This document shows positions 11,874 to 23,623 of a stretch of DNA of 64,000 bases, in pieces (the first letter of the stretch is position 1; each line of letters starts with the position of its first letter). The notes under the pieces are model-generated. The model saw only the letters and a program-made list of their open reading frames with translations. It was not told the origin of the DNA and searched no databases. Both the position numbers and the translations under genes were made by a program. This DNA comes from Alentia gelatinosa (Eukaryota; Annelida; Polychaeta; Phyllodocida; Polynoidae), in the NCBI GenBank assembly GCA_950022655.1, contig OX465579.1, positions 76,705,193 through 76,769,192 on the forward strand. Reading direction: 5' to 3'.

Positions 11874-12680
11874 CTACCATACTGCCCCTCCACCCTACTG
11901 CCCCTCCACCATACTGCCCCTCTACTGCACTGACCCTCTATAATACTGCTCCTCCACCATACTGACCCTCTACAATACTGCCCCTGCACCCTACTGCCCT
12001 GCACCCTACTGCCCCTGCACCCTACTGCCCCTCTAAAATACTGCCCCTCCATCATACCACCCCTCCACCATATTGCCCCTCTACCGAAGTGTCTCTCAGC
12101 CATACTGCCCTCCACATACTGCCCCTCCATCATAGTGACTTTCTACAATACTGCCCCTCCATCATACTGCTCCTCCACCATACTGCTCCTCTGCAATACT
12201 GCCCATCCACATACTGCCCCTCCCCCATACTGCCCCTCTACAATACTGCCCCTCCACCATACTGCCCCTCCACCATACTGCCCCTCCACCATACTGCCCT
12301 CTGCTATACTGCCTCTCTACAATACTGCCCCTCCACCATACTGCTCCTCCACCATACTGCTCCTCTGCAATACTGCCCATCCACATACTGCCCCTCCACC
12401 ATACTGCCCCTCCCCCATACTGCCCCTCCCCCATACTGCCCTCTGCTATACTGCCCCTCTACAATACTGCCCCTCCACCATACTGCCCTTTCCCATACTG
12501 CCCCTTTACTACACTGCCCCTCCACTATACTGCCCCTTCACCATACTGCCCCTCTCCCATACTGCCCCTACACAATACTGCCCCTTTCCCATATTGCCCC
12601 TCTAAGTACTACACTGCCCCTCCACTATACTGCCCCTTCACCATACTGCCCCTCTACCATACTGCCCCTCCATTATACTA
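11864..12680 (+). repeat. Minisatellite, 16 bp unit CATACTGCCCCTCCAC
   Basis: About 50 imperfect copies of a 14-18 bp unit run head to tail, with variants such as CTACAATACTGCCCCT. The unit may derive from the right end of the adjacent element H. Long open frames across it on both strands encode only short-period peptide repeats and are not genes. Confidence 0.9.
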
Positions 12681-13060
12681 CCCTATATCGTACATCCCAA
12701 CATCATACATCCCTACATCCTACATCCCCACATCCATATATCCTACATCCCTACATCCTACATCCCCACATCCTACATCCCCACATCCATGCATCCTAAT
12801 TCCCACATCCACACATCCCTATATCCCACCATCTCCACATCTACACATCCTACATCCCCACATCCATACATCCTATATCCCTACCTCCTACATCTCCACA
12901 TCCATATATCCATACATCCCCACATCATACTTCCCCACATCCCAACATCCCTACATCATTACATCCATACATCCCCACATCCTACTTCCCAACATCCCAC
13001 ATCCCCACATCCCCACATCTCCACATCTATACATCCTACATCCCAACATCCATACATCAT
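12681..13060 (+). repeat. Minisatellite, 9-10 bp unit ACATCCCTA/ACATCCCCAC
   Basis: Short tandem units of the type CATCCTACATCCCCACATC fill the space between two oppositely oriented arrays of the 16 bp unit. They form the spacer of a large imperfect palindrome. Confidence 0.9.
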
Positions 13061-13066
13061 GGATAC

Positions 13067-13340
13067 ATGGAGGGGCAGTATGATAGAGGGGCAGTATGGT
13101 GGAGGGGCAGTATGATGGAGGGGCAGCATGGTGGAAGGGCAGCATGGTGGAGGGGGAGCTTGGTGGAGGGGCAGTATGGTGGAGGGGTTGTATGGTAGAG
13201 GGTTAGTATGGTGGAGAGACAGTATGGTGGAGGGACAGTATGGTGGAGGGGCAGTATGGTTGAGGGACAGTATTGTTGAGGGACAGTATGGTGGAGGGAC
13301 AGTATAGGTGGCGGGTAGTATGGCGGAGGGGCAGTATGGG
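13067..13340 (-). repeat. Inverted arm of the 16 bp minisatellite
   Basis: GGAGGGGCAGTATGGT units are the reverse complement of the unit at 11864-12680, about 17 copies. The two arms face each other across 12681-13060, giving a potential hairpin or cruciform of more than 500 bp. Confidence 0.9.
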
Positions 13341-13668
13341 CGATAACTTTGTGCAAACCCTACGAGACCTACATGGGTTGTCGTAGCAGTACGTGCGATA
13401 AAACGCTCGGAGGTACGTTTATCATACGTAGTGAGCCATTTGTGCAACACTAACTCACACAGAACTACTTGCGTTAATCGAATATCGTACGTACTGCTTT
13501 TGTGCAACACCCCGTAGCTACGTGCGATAAAAGAATGGTACTATTGTGAGGGGCAGCGTATGGAAAATCCAGCCTTCAACCCCCCCTCCCCACTTCGTAC
13601 GCTTTTGTACGCATTTGGTCCAACTCCCCGACCCCCCCCCCCCCCCCCCAATTACTGCTCCCGACACA
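13341..13668. other. Non-coding, with repeated TTGTGCAACAC words and a C-run
   Basis: Three TTGTGCAA words and two ACGTGCGATAAAA words occur within about 200 bp, suggesting another decayed MITE. From about 13575 it has C-runs (longest about 17) near CGTACGC words, resembling element H. Confidence 0.4.
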
Positions 13669-13920
13669 CTATGACACAAGCCGACCTATACGATTTTTCA
13701 AACATGTTTGAATTTGTCGGAAAGGCTTCGACACGGCTACGACACGGCCGCTGTGTCGTAGCCATGTCGGAGTGTGTCGGAGTGTGTCGGAAGCCGTGTC
13801 GGAACGGTGTGTCCACCGCTGCGACAAAAACCCAAAACGTTCGAATCTGTGTCGTAACGGTTGTCGGAAGGCTTGTCGGAGTGTGTCGTAGTGTGTCGGG
13901 AGCGCAGTGGACACCCACCT
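13669..13920. mobile_element. MITE family C, copy 2
   Basis: Dense CGACA and TGTCG words alternate in orientation, and the right end is GCAGTGGACACCCACCTTAA. The terminal word is the complement of the start of copy 1 (11405). The right end coincides with the left limit of the piggyBac-type element that follows. Confidence 0.5.
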
Positions 13921-13923
13921 TAA

Positions 13924-14345
13924 TACCTCCAGGCATTCCCCTGGCTACGCTTGGAAGATACCTCTAGGCATCTTAGAGACATCATTGATACTTATATAAA
14001 ACATTCAATACATGTATAAATCGACAATTGTTTGAAGTATAGCGAGAATATTGTACTTATAATTTGTTACGACAACATGTCATCAATTACTTTGGTAATT
14101 TTCTCGAATCGTGTTTCACTTGACTTGACACGTGACATTTCTATTTCCCAAATAAGGCCCGTTTCCATTGGCCGACGAAAAGGGTGTAGACTTTTTGAGT
14201 TCTCCTAATAGCCTATTTACATTTCGTGTCAGCAGTGCTAAAGGTCCGTCGGTGGTCCCTGACTGTATATCCGTGATGGCTGTAGGAGGCCTGTAGGCAG
14301 TGCCTGCTGTATAATTCTGTGCAGGGGAACTGTGCAGGGAAAGGG
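13924..14345 (+). mobile_element. Decayed piggyBac-type MITE with nested insertion
   Basis: Blocks match the complete element at 49936-50297: AGGCATTCCCCTGGCTACG, GCATCTTAGAG.CATCATTG, and the end GTGCAGGGAAAGGG followed by TTGA (a decayed TTAA). The left tip has lost its CCCTTTAA start. A second small element (14155-14262) interrupts it, which explains its greater length. Confidence 0.6.
14155..14262. mobile_element. Small MITE G, copy 1 (right end lost)
   Basis: It starts AAGGCCCGTTTCCATTGGCC and contains AGCAGTGCTAAAGGTCCGTC, both shared with the fuller copy at 30601-30713. The right terminal repeat is not visible here. It lies inside the piggyBac-type MITE. Confidence 0.55.
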
Positions 14346-14349
14346 TTGA

Positions 14350-15283
14350 TATATGAAATATCTCTCCTCGTATATTTCTAGGATCATGTGATTCTCGTTG
14401 GATAAACAAGGATTTCCTTTTCCAAGGACCGAAATAGGGACAGATCCCTACAATATCCTCCCGATCATAAAGATATCATAATGCTGACTTACGTCCCCCA
14501 TTCTCTTTGTTTGTGATATAAAATTATAATGGATACTGCCCCGCCAGCTGCATAGCTGAATTATGACAAATGAGCAAATGTCATTTAGATAAATCTCCAG
14601 AGATGTCCTTCCTGAAGCCAGTAGCCTTGCAAACCGTCAAATACTTAATACACGTATCTGCCCTTTAAGATACTTCGAAAGAGGTCGCTGATTACAAAGT
14701 GTTTCTTAAGGGATAGCACACAGCACAACAAATCACAGGATGGCTTTCATCATGAACTGTCCCACATGAGGATAGAGGTCGGGATCAGGAGAGAGATGGC
14801 GTAGAAGGGGACTGAAAATATCAAATGACCCCTGGTCGCAATTATTTGTATCGGTTTCGACACGAAGAGATTTGTAATCAGAACTGTTGTAATATATTTT
14901 GAAAAAACGTTCTGAATAGACCTGTTAGGCCATCTCCCCGATGTTAACGGTTCGACTGCCTCATTATGAATTGCATTGTTCACGCTTATAAATAAGAAGT
15001 TTCTGACCGTCCCTTCTAATATAAACCCTGTCTTTACCAATGATAAGAAAGAAGTGCATCGAGATCTGTAGGCGATGAAAACATGCCAAGGGTATTGGTT
15101 GTGAATAATCTCATGAGCTGAGTGAAATTAAGTTGCAAACGAAAACGAATAAGCATCAGTCTTCTTTAGACTAATCGCTACTCTCCATTATTTGAGTCTG
15201 GTTGGGGATTATGCCCTCTTTTCTCGTATTGGCATTTTAGTCAATATTCGATATTTGTGAGTGAGATATTGACCGGTTTCAGA
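14350..15283. other. Non-coding stretch
   Basis: No gene or partnered repeat is recognised. The longest open frame (14750-15040, minus) has no identifiable domain. Confidence 0.4.
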
Positions 15284-15600
15284 TACAAGCGACCGTATGT
15301 TCCCTGGAATTGACACATAGTAATATCCAAGCGCATGTGAGGATATCCATATGGTCAACGCAAAGGAGCATACATTCACTTTCATCTGAAACCAGTCTAT
15401 ATTATATCAGTTATTTACCTTTTTCCGATGGCATTCCGCTTTTAGTTCCCTTTAGTGCTTTTCATATGCACTATTTATAAATCTGTATGCGCTCTTTATC
15501 GCATCCCAGAGCATACAGCACATATACACCAAGTATGTTCACAGAGAGTTTCTATAGCTTTATTAAGGCACATCGTATTAGGTGGATAATAAGGTGTAGT
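15284..15600 (+). repeat. Dispersed repeat I, copy 1
   Basis: It opens with TTTCAGATACAAGCGACCGT, continues through TAATATCC.AGC and CTGAAACCAGTCTATATT, and ends near ATTAGGTGGATAATAAGG. Copy 2 at 18815-19125 shares the same order, and rearranged pieces lie at 29985-30205. It is non-coding. The GATACAAGCGACCG word also occurs alone near 35741. Confidence 0.7.
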
Positions 15601-16652
15601 ATCATACAACTAGAACATACCTTTTTTTTTAAACGAAAGAATTACAGTAAGTTTGGATAGAAAATACATTTGGACTTTCTATCGGCTCATAATGGACTAT
15701 CCAAAGGGCTACAAGTGATCACTCCAACGAAGAACATTGTCTAAAATCGAAGATTGTACATAGGAAACTCTGAAAAGCTTATCTAACTATTTGCATGAAC
15801 AATATAGCACACTTATACTAATTTATTTTCCTGTTTCGTACTAATTGAAGCATCAGACGCATTTCACAACAATGCACATTCTTCCAAGAACAATAAAAAG
15901 AGGGTGCTCTTTTTTTCTTCCTTTTTCTCCCCTTTTGGGAGATACATACAAATCAAACTTGATTACATGACAATTGTATGTAAATACACTACATGAACTT
16001 GCACGCACAATGGGAGACCGCCTACATAAGGCGAATTGTTTGCTAATAAAAAAAACAAAAAAAACATGGTTATACTGGACACGAACATGAAAAGACATGA
16101 CATAGAGGACGGAAAAGAAAAAATATATATATATATATATCAAAATATATATAAAGAAAAAGAAAAGAGGGTTCTGGTCCGAGAAAAGAGGAACAACAAA
16201 TATAGTTCCGTAACAGGACTTGGACAACATAGAACATACTTTTTTCATATGATTAAGTCCTGTTCTTTACTCAGATACTTTGCAAAATCAGTCTAGAAGA
16301 AATAGTATTGAGGTTCGCATATGGCTTCGGGATTGGTAAGATGTAAAGTGGACCAGCATCGACCTCTATGTCATTCGCTGCTCCATGGTTTTGAAGTTTT
16401 CTAGCGTACTTATCCTGATGTTTGGTATCAGAATATTACTTTTTTGTAACGAATCATTCAATTACACACAATGCTGACCTTGAAAATGAACTACTGCTTC
16501 GCTAATGCTGATAGATGGAACACTCCTGAGTACCTCACTTGAAATATCACTAGCTCATACAGTGTTACTTTAAGAAACAAAATAATGTACGAAATCGTTA
16601 TTATAAATTATGTCGATAAATTATTAATTGCGTGTTTTTTTCTATTTACCAG
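15601..16652. other. Non-coding stretch ending in a splice acceptor
   Basis: It holds a short (TA)n run near 16121-16140 and poly-T/poly-A tracts but no gene. The last 20 bases form a pyrimidine tract and CAG acceptor (TTTTTTTCTATTTACCAG) for the exon at 16653. Confidence 0.4.
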
Positions 16653-16824
16653 CTCTCAGGTGCAGAACGGGACATCAATAGAAAAACTCCAGCCACAGTT
16701 GCTGAGCAGAAAGTCGCCCTCCGACTCAAGTCCACTGAATGGCGACTCGCGGTCTCTGACCAGAACTCTGCTTAGCAAGCCTGAGCGTGGCCAGCAGGGA
16801 CAGTGGGTGGAGAGCGAATACTGA
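16653..16824 (+). CDS. Candidate terminal coding exon of the same host gene
   Basis: A good acceptor (TTTTTTTCTATTTACCAG) precedes the exon, and the frame runs to TGA at 16822-16824. The first codon is split: the last two bases of the exon ending at 1217 (AG) plus the C at 16653 make Ser, after which the reading is SQVQNGTSIEKLQPQLLS. Later residues are Ser- and Arg-rich (SRKSPSDSSPLNGDSRSL), ending GQQGQWVESEY. It looks like a hydrophilic, phosphorylatable tail continuing the style of the upstream exon. The protein is not recognised. The phase match is direct; membership of one gene is inference. Confidence 0.45.
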
Positions 16825-17240
16825 GTACAACTATATCACAGAGACAGTGGGCGGAATGTGAATACTGGGTACGTCCAATACACAAAGACAGTGGGTGGAG
16901 AGCACAACGAGAGCATGGAAACATTGGCTGGAGAGTGAATACTGAGCACGACCAGAGCTGTGGATGGAGAATGGCTATGTATCAGGACAGGAGTTGTAGT
17001 GTGAGGGTGAATATTGATAGGACTGCAGCGCTGAAGCAGGGAATGGACAGGACTGCAAAACAAAAACAATGGATGGAGAGTGACTGCTGAACAGGACCGG
17101 AGTACAACAGTGGATGGAGAGTGACTCATAAAGGACTGAAGCATAGAGATAACGATGGAGAATGTCTACCTTGCAGGGCTAGAGAATAGTGGATGGAGAG
17201 TGACTCCAGGACCACCTCAGGGTAACAGAAGTGGTTGAAG
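16790..17240 (+). repeat. Degenerate minisatellite overlapping stop codon and 3' UTR
   Basis: Roughly 40-60 bp degenerate units built around CAGTGGGTGGAGAGTGAATACTGAG recur about nine times. The first unit encodes the last residues and stop codon of the exon at 16653-16824, so the protein's C-terminus lies in repeat sequence. Confidence 0.7.
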
Positions 17241-18289
17241 GGGGATTACTGAGTAGGGCTGTATCACGAGATACACGACCAGAGCATAGATACAAAGAAA
17301 CACTGAGAGTGCTGGATATAAGCATCGACTGTCATAGTATTGTCATTAGATAGGTTGATGGGTGAGGCGGTAAGCGTGTCATAACCTTTTTATGTTTTTT
17401 TATTTATTCTGCCAGGGCGTCGGTATATAACCGGTTTGACGTACCCTCACAGCTAGAAAATACATTACGTGGTCGAGATATTATTGTCACTGTATGATGA
17501 AGTACGTACAGGAGCGGTATAGATTCTGGGGCCATGGCTCATGTGGGCACTACATCGTGGCCAGGCACCTTGGACTGTGGCTTGCCCTCGTCATTTTAGA
17601 TAGTTTTGATGTTTAGAATGGTAGGGAAACGCATTGGTACGGACCACTATTCCGGTAACCTGAATACGTTTCCTTATATCATTACTTCATTTGCGAGAAT
17701 ATTTGCAATCGAAATCTTTCCTAGTAAATTCAGTGTATTTCTATACCAGCATGTGTCATACCAACTTTGTCGTTATGACCCGGTTATCCGATATCCTACG
17801 CGGATTCGGTGAATTCAATCCTCTCACATTCTATCGCTAGACGATCATTATGAAAATGTATTTGCCTCAGTTGGAGACATTCTCAGGGGCTTTGAAATAT
17901 TTTGTCTGTGCTCTTCATTTAATATATCCATTTTAAAGTAAGGTGAGTTGCTGGAGAAAATCACATAATTCGTGTCATTTCATTGGAGGATATCATAGAA
18001 AGAGGAGAATAAATCTCACAATGATGATATACACATAATGTGACACCTCGTTTGTCATTCTATCCCAAGGTGACTATGTTTAGTTGAATTGACGATATTG
18101 TGAACTAGTTACTGGCGTACCTAGTGTTTTGCATCATATACGCAAGACTTTGCCTTCAAAGTTTCCTGAGCTCTCTAGAGCTACAGTTGTAAATCCGCTT
18201 ATATCGCTGATTCCGTCCTGACAATACTGTCAGTATAGACCCTACAAGCCAGTAACCAGCACAGCATCTGAAGACCAAATAAATGATGA
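17241..18289. other. Non-coding, possible 3' UTR and intergenic
   Basis: Nothing coding is recognised. An AATAAA at 18008-18013 could be a polyadenylation signal for the gene ending at 16824, but it is distant and such hexamers are common in A+T-rich DNA. Confidence 0.3.
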
Positions 18290-18560
18290 TCTTTGTTCCT
18301 CCCGAGAGGGGCCTCTCTGAGGCGCATGCGCGGGCGTCTGATGTCACTTCCGTGGGAGCGCCATCTGTGTGATTGGTGGAGATGTGTTAGACCATTAGAG
18401 AAGTCTCTCAGATCAGCGGGTATTGTGAGGAACAGTCGGCCCGCCTCTCTTTCGTTTCATGACTTCGTGATGTACGGGTCACGTGGGGTGAAGCGTCTGA
18501 AAAGCCTCGTTTTGATATATTATTGAAGCAATATTGGATACAAAGCTAGAGGAGTCCAGG
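18290..18560 (+). promoter_or_regulatory. Candidate CpG-type promoter and non-coding first exon
   Basis: This is an isolated CpG-rich block in A+T-rich surroundings. It contains a palindromic NRF-1-like site GCGCATGCGC (18322-18331), a TGATGTCA CRE-like word (18339-18346), an ETS-like CACTTCCG (18345-18352), a GCCATCT YY1-like word and an inverted CCAAT box (ATTGG, 18372-18376). About 185 bp downstream is a good splice donor, CCAG/GTAAAT, near 18558. Such clusters typify broad animal promoters. Direction (+) is inferred from the donor. A partner exon was not found. Confidence 0.35.
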
Positions 18561-18814
18561 TAAATGACCACTCCCTGTCTCTTATTGTTTCAATTCGGTG
18601 CAAAAAGCCGAACGAAGGAGAGTTGAAACTTGGATGACCTATCTGATTCTTAGTATTTACAGACACGGATCTATAATGAGTAGGTTATTGGGGGCTGACA
18701 CAATAGGACTGCGTAGTTATAGGTGTCTTGTGTACGGGATAGGGATAAAACCATTATATTTTGTAAGCAAAATATTTTGTAAGCAAAATATACATTATGG
18801 AAACATATATTATC

Positions 18815-19125
18815 TGGTTTAGATACAAGCGGCCGTATGCTCCGAGAAGTTCACTCGCAGTAATATCCGAGCATATGCGAGGATATTGCGCAGAGTCAGC
18901 TCCGATGAGCATACAACCACTCCTATCTGAAACCAGTCTATATTGTAATTATCATCCCCTTTTCTGGACAAGTGGCATGTCGATATCATTTCGTTTTAGT
19001 TTTGCATTATTTTTCTGTATGCGCCCCAGGAGCACATGACATGTCTGTATGCGCCTGATATGTCCATACACACTCCCTATAGGTTATCTATGGACACTTT
19101 TCTATTAGGTGGATAAGAAAAACGA
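18815..19125 (+). repeat. Dispersed repeat I, copy 2
   Basis: Copy 2 of the repeat at 15284-15600. It shares TTAGATACAAGCGGCCGTATG, AGTAATATCCGAGCATATGC, CTGAAACCAGTCTATATT, and the terminal TATTAGGTGGATAAGA. Confidence 0.7.
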
Positions 19126-22100
19126 GAGCTATTGTGTTAATTGTGTTATTTTGGTGACCCGGTTCTTGGCACGTATCATTCATGTGTAGAATGATGTTTC
19201 AATGAGACAGAGATGCTAACTTGTCATGTCTTGATGGTTGTCATTAAAAGAATTGACCATGTACTAGGTATCACATGAGCAGCAATTAAGTGCTCTATAA
19301 TATAGGGTAACTGGCATTAGCTTACAATCAGTGTCCAGATACATGTGGAGCTTCTCATTTATAAATGCTTACGGTTATGTTATATGATCTACATGAGGTA
19401 CCAGGTGGTGATCTTTTTTTGTTGTATATGAAATATAATATTATATACTCCAGATTACTTGGATGAGACTGACTAATGAATTGATACAAGAGAAGCGTTT
19501 TGCGTAAAATAATTAATTTACAGGCTTTATTCAGGTAAACAGTGTAACTCTCCTCAACCTACACATCTAGAAATACAATTAAACTATCTATAATAATTCA
19601 CACACCAAAGCAAGATTTTAAAACGCGTGGACCGATCAAATGCTGGAGGCGGAATGACCGTTAATAGGTTTTCGTCAACAAGGTATGACCCGGTACCCAG
19701 ATCAGTTACCAGGTGACCGGAGTAGCTCTAGAATGAATATAAGCATTTACCCTACTCCTCATATAAATCTCCATAGTCTTGTCCAGGTACGCCACAGAAC
19801 CAATGACATGAAATATAGTTCATTTGTTGAGGGAAGTGAACTTTTTTGTACTTTCAGACAACAGCCAATAACCTAGCATGGGAATCTATCAAATTCAATA
19901 TTCTAACTTAAATGCTGTTATTTTACATTATAATTCATTTCCAAATAATAGATTCTGGTGGTATTTTGTGGTAAGGGCCTATAAACAATGAGCTTGAAAA
20001 AGTTCGGCTTTAGATGTGTGAGGCCTCAGTTGGTTCATAGTGCCTTTTGGAATAGGCTGAAGTTCAATTGTAAATAGTGCATGACGTATTGTATGATGCT
20101 TCAGTTACCAAAACAGAAAGAGAAGTAAGAAACGACAGTAATTTATGAAATTGTCAGGACAGTTCTGCACGAAAACTCATTGCTCAAACTGTGTTCAGAC
20201 AAGTAAAAATATGTATAGATTGGTTGTGACTGAGTGAAGATATTGTGAGGTGCAACAAGAACAATGCAGGAAAAATCCATTTGATGTTTCTCACCAAAGT
20301 CAGAAATGGTCAGTGAATCGGGCAAACTTCCTCTGAGATTTTGAGTGCTCCATAGGGAACAATCTTATTGCAATACTTTCCTCGCTTGCAATCCTTCCCG
20401 CTCAGTTAGTTTCATGACATCTCCGACATAGGATTGGTTAGTTGGAACAGTTAGGGGGTTGGGATAGATGGTTCCAAATATATTTATGTGTTCTCCTGAA
20501 TACGATATATCTCTTAATATTTTCCTTGATTGCGATGTTGCATACTAACTCACTGCTATGTAATTGAGATTCACTGACGGTCTTGGGGGGGGGGGGAGAA
20601 AAAGGCGGGAGAAGAAGCTCCGGGTCGTCTGCCTCACTTTCCAATCTCGTAGGAGGATCTTACAGCATGGTATCAAACATAGATAGTGATTTTGATTTCA
20701 ATTAAGAGTGCCTACACTTATCTAATGCGGCATTAATGATTCATTATGGCCATGCTGTAAGCGCAACATTCAGTGGTGATCATGTTATGTATCGGGTAAC
20801 TTTCAATTGAGAGGAGGAATCAAATGTTTCTCCAAAGTTGTGAACCAGTTTTGGATAAACAGGTCAACAATCAATATTACACAAATGGAGTCCGAAATGT
20901 AAGGTATTTCGCATTGGCACAAGGTATTTAGGCTAAGCTTCAAGTAAATATATGGAGATTAACGACATATTATATCGTCAAATATTTTCATATTTGCATA
21001 CTCAAACGATACATTCCTGGAATGATTAAAGGTTTTGCGATATTTTTCTAAGACAACTTCATCGAGACATTTCAGTGGCAGCTTTACCATAGAACAGCAT
21101 CGAGAAAACTATGTTTTACTGTTTCCAATAATATACATGTGCTGGTATAGATGTCAGGTATATGACTTACATATATGGCGGGAAGAGACTTTGTTAGCTC
21201 AACTAATGGAAGCTGTCATTATCCATTTTAGTTTCATATGAGGAAACAATGAATTTTGAGGTAAATGCTTTAAAGCCCAACACCTTTATCATGATGACGT
21301 TTCTCGATGCGGAAATTTTGTTTTACTTGTTGTCTGAGCTTTTCTAGAGGCACATTTTGTATTTTGCTGGTGATGCAAAGGAGTCAGCCTAGGTCGTATT
21401 TCCTCTTGTGCAAGTGGGAAAACCCAGACATGTAATATAGACAGAGTGTAAAGTTGTCCAGGCATTTCAACTTTCAATACGACATCAATCAAATGAAATT
21501 ATTATTGACATACAACTAGCAACTCAACCATCCTTTACTTGATATTTTTCTTTACCATTCCCTTAAAGTATATACAATGTTCAGGGTGTTTACACAACTT
21601 TCCGGATGTCTTGACTTTCAACAGGTTTCCATGACTATAGGTGTCGCTTTGTATGTTAAGCTTAATTTAATCCTACATTGACACGGCGATATTCATTTCA
21701 TACCTCCTCAGTTGTAAGTACTGGACACCGTGAAAAGAAGGTTTTGTACTGCTGATGGAAGAATGTATTGAATAATATTGCTCAAGAAACCTGTAAGAAT
21801 CATTTTGCAATAAACTTCTTTTTTCTGTGTACCCTGGAAATAGGATGTTCTTGATTATCCGAACTATAAATAGAACGTCGTCGTAATTCCGTATGTTGTC
21901 TGCCACCTATTCATCATAAATAAATTGGCAAATCCCTTTGTGATATTTGACTTTTATTCTCTTCTTTTCTTTCTGGACGTTCAACCACGAAATCCATTTT
22001 AAACCATGAATTTAAAATCTTTAAATAACCCTCAATACATGTCCATTGTTCATTGTTTCATTGTCTTTGATTGAATGAAAAACTGCGCATTAAACGGGAA

Positions 22101-23320
22101 TGGATTCCTGGTAACGAAAATCCCTGCTTTTGGTTTCTTCATATATTTGACATTATTGAAGGAAGCATATAAGGTTATTAATCAGGAAATGCAATCATTG
22201 TAGGATCGAGTTCGTCTGTTCCAGAAATGTAATCCTAATAAAGATCAAGGGATACATAGTACAAACGTCATATTCCAACTCTGTTGATTATCATTTCTCT
22301 CATGTGATGCATCTAAGTATTAGAAAATGCAATAATATAATAACGGGGGCGGGTTATGTTATCACCTGTATTGCAAAAGACTTAATTGAGAGTTTGCCGA
22401 TTTTCACAATGCCTTTGTTGATGGAGGAATAAAATCGGAAAGTCATTCTCGATATTGAGTAGCGGTATGCAAACCAGAGACTTAAGATGTCAGACCCTGA
22501 AGATCTGGGGACATTTCAAGAGGGATAGAAAAGACTTTGAAATAAGAAAATGTGCCAAGTGAGTGGATAACAACATACTGTCACCCAGATTAATAAACAT
22601 TGTGGGCAGAGAAACTGATAGATAAGTATGTAAAGAAATGAATCGGGCCAGATTTCATCGAAGAAATTCTGCACGTCAAATGAGAAAGGACGACGCAAAA
22701 AGAATGAACCAATCGTGTGAGGGGAAGGGAACCAGCGCAAAGCTGAATTCCGGGTTGAAAATACGGCGGGAGTTCACTCGTGGTCGCAAACTCGAAGCTA
22801 CAACTACGTCTACATACATAAAAAACCGGAGTAGGTAGAAAGTAGTTGGGCGGAAGTAGTGGCATATATATATATATATATTATACATCATGGGGGGGCA
22901 GAATGAACATATGAATATCAAGTGTGGAAATGTAAGGAAAGATAAGATTGATTGTAACAGTTTAAGATGGAACCTGTAAACTCATGAAAGGACATGAAAT
23001 TGTCTCGAATATCTTCAAATAAAAGTTGCCATCTTACATCGTTTTAACTTATCTTTATTCCCTTTTCACCTTATTCCCTTTTGCATTAGTTCTCTATGGA
23101 TGGCTACTTACAATAACTAAGAAAATGGGTATTCCATTCCAAGGACAATTCAAGTTTCTGATAGAGAGGTTCGAGTCCTCTTTCACTCTTTACAAAAGTT
23201 CTCCAGCACAACTTATATGCATATAACCTGTCATTTAAATGATGAGACTTCATTGGAGGAAAAGTTTATTACACTAAAAATGTGCTGCGCAAGTTGTTAC
23301 CTATATGAACAACTCATAAT
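19126..23320. other. Long non-coding stretch
   Basis: About 4.2 kb with no recognised gene, exon or strong repeat. Minor features are a G-run (20585-20596) and a (TA)n run near 22865-22881. The open frames here are short and featureless. Confidence 0.4.
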
Positions 23321-23405
23321 TGTTAAACAATGAGGTTAAATAACCTGGTAAGTGCTTAAGGTAATTAACATGATCAGTTAATGAGGTTATGTAACCTGAT
23401 CCACG
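23321..23405. repeat. Paired short palindromes AGGTTA..TAACCT
   Basis: Two similar palindromes, AGGTTAAATAACCT and AGGTTATGTAACCT, lie about 55 bp apart, each preceded by AATG. Similar half-words continue to about 23500. The role is unknown. Confidence 0.45.
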
Positions 23406-23623
23406 CATGACATGTTCTTTTAATACTAGACAAACATTACATAATCAAATGATAAAATAACGAGGTTGAATAAGTCCTTTGTCAAAGCATAAAGAGGTTA
23501 CTTACACTTATAAGACACAATTAACCGAATAAGGTAATTCGTCCATATGCAGCATAATCCATGGCTGTGTTCAACTGTGTGACATCTCCTTAAGTCCCCA
23601 CATGGGTAGTAGTAGTAATGTAG

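Noticed and set aside
12089..12799. Open frames of 156 and 236 codons with repeated HTAPPPYCPST peptides
   Set aside because: They are translations of the CATACTGCCCCTCCAC minisatellite; all frames stay open because the unit lacks stops.
23160..23185. GGTTCGAGTCC, like a tRNA B box
   Set aside because: No A box, acceptor stem or cloverleaf could be built around it.
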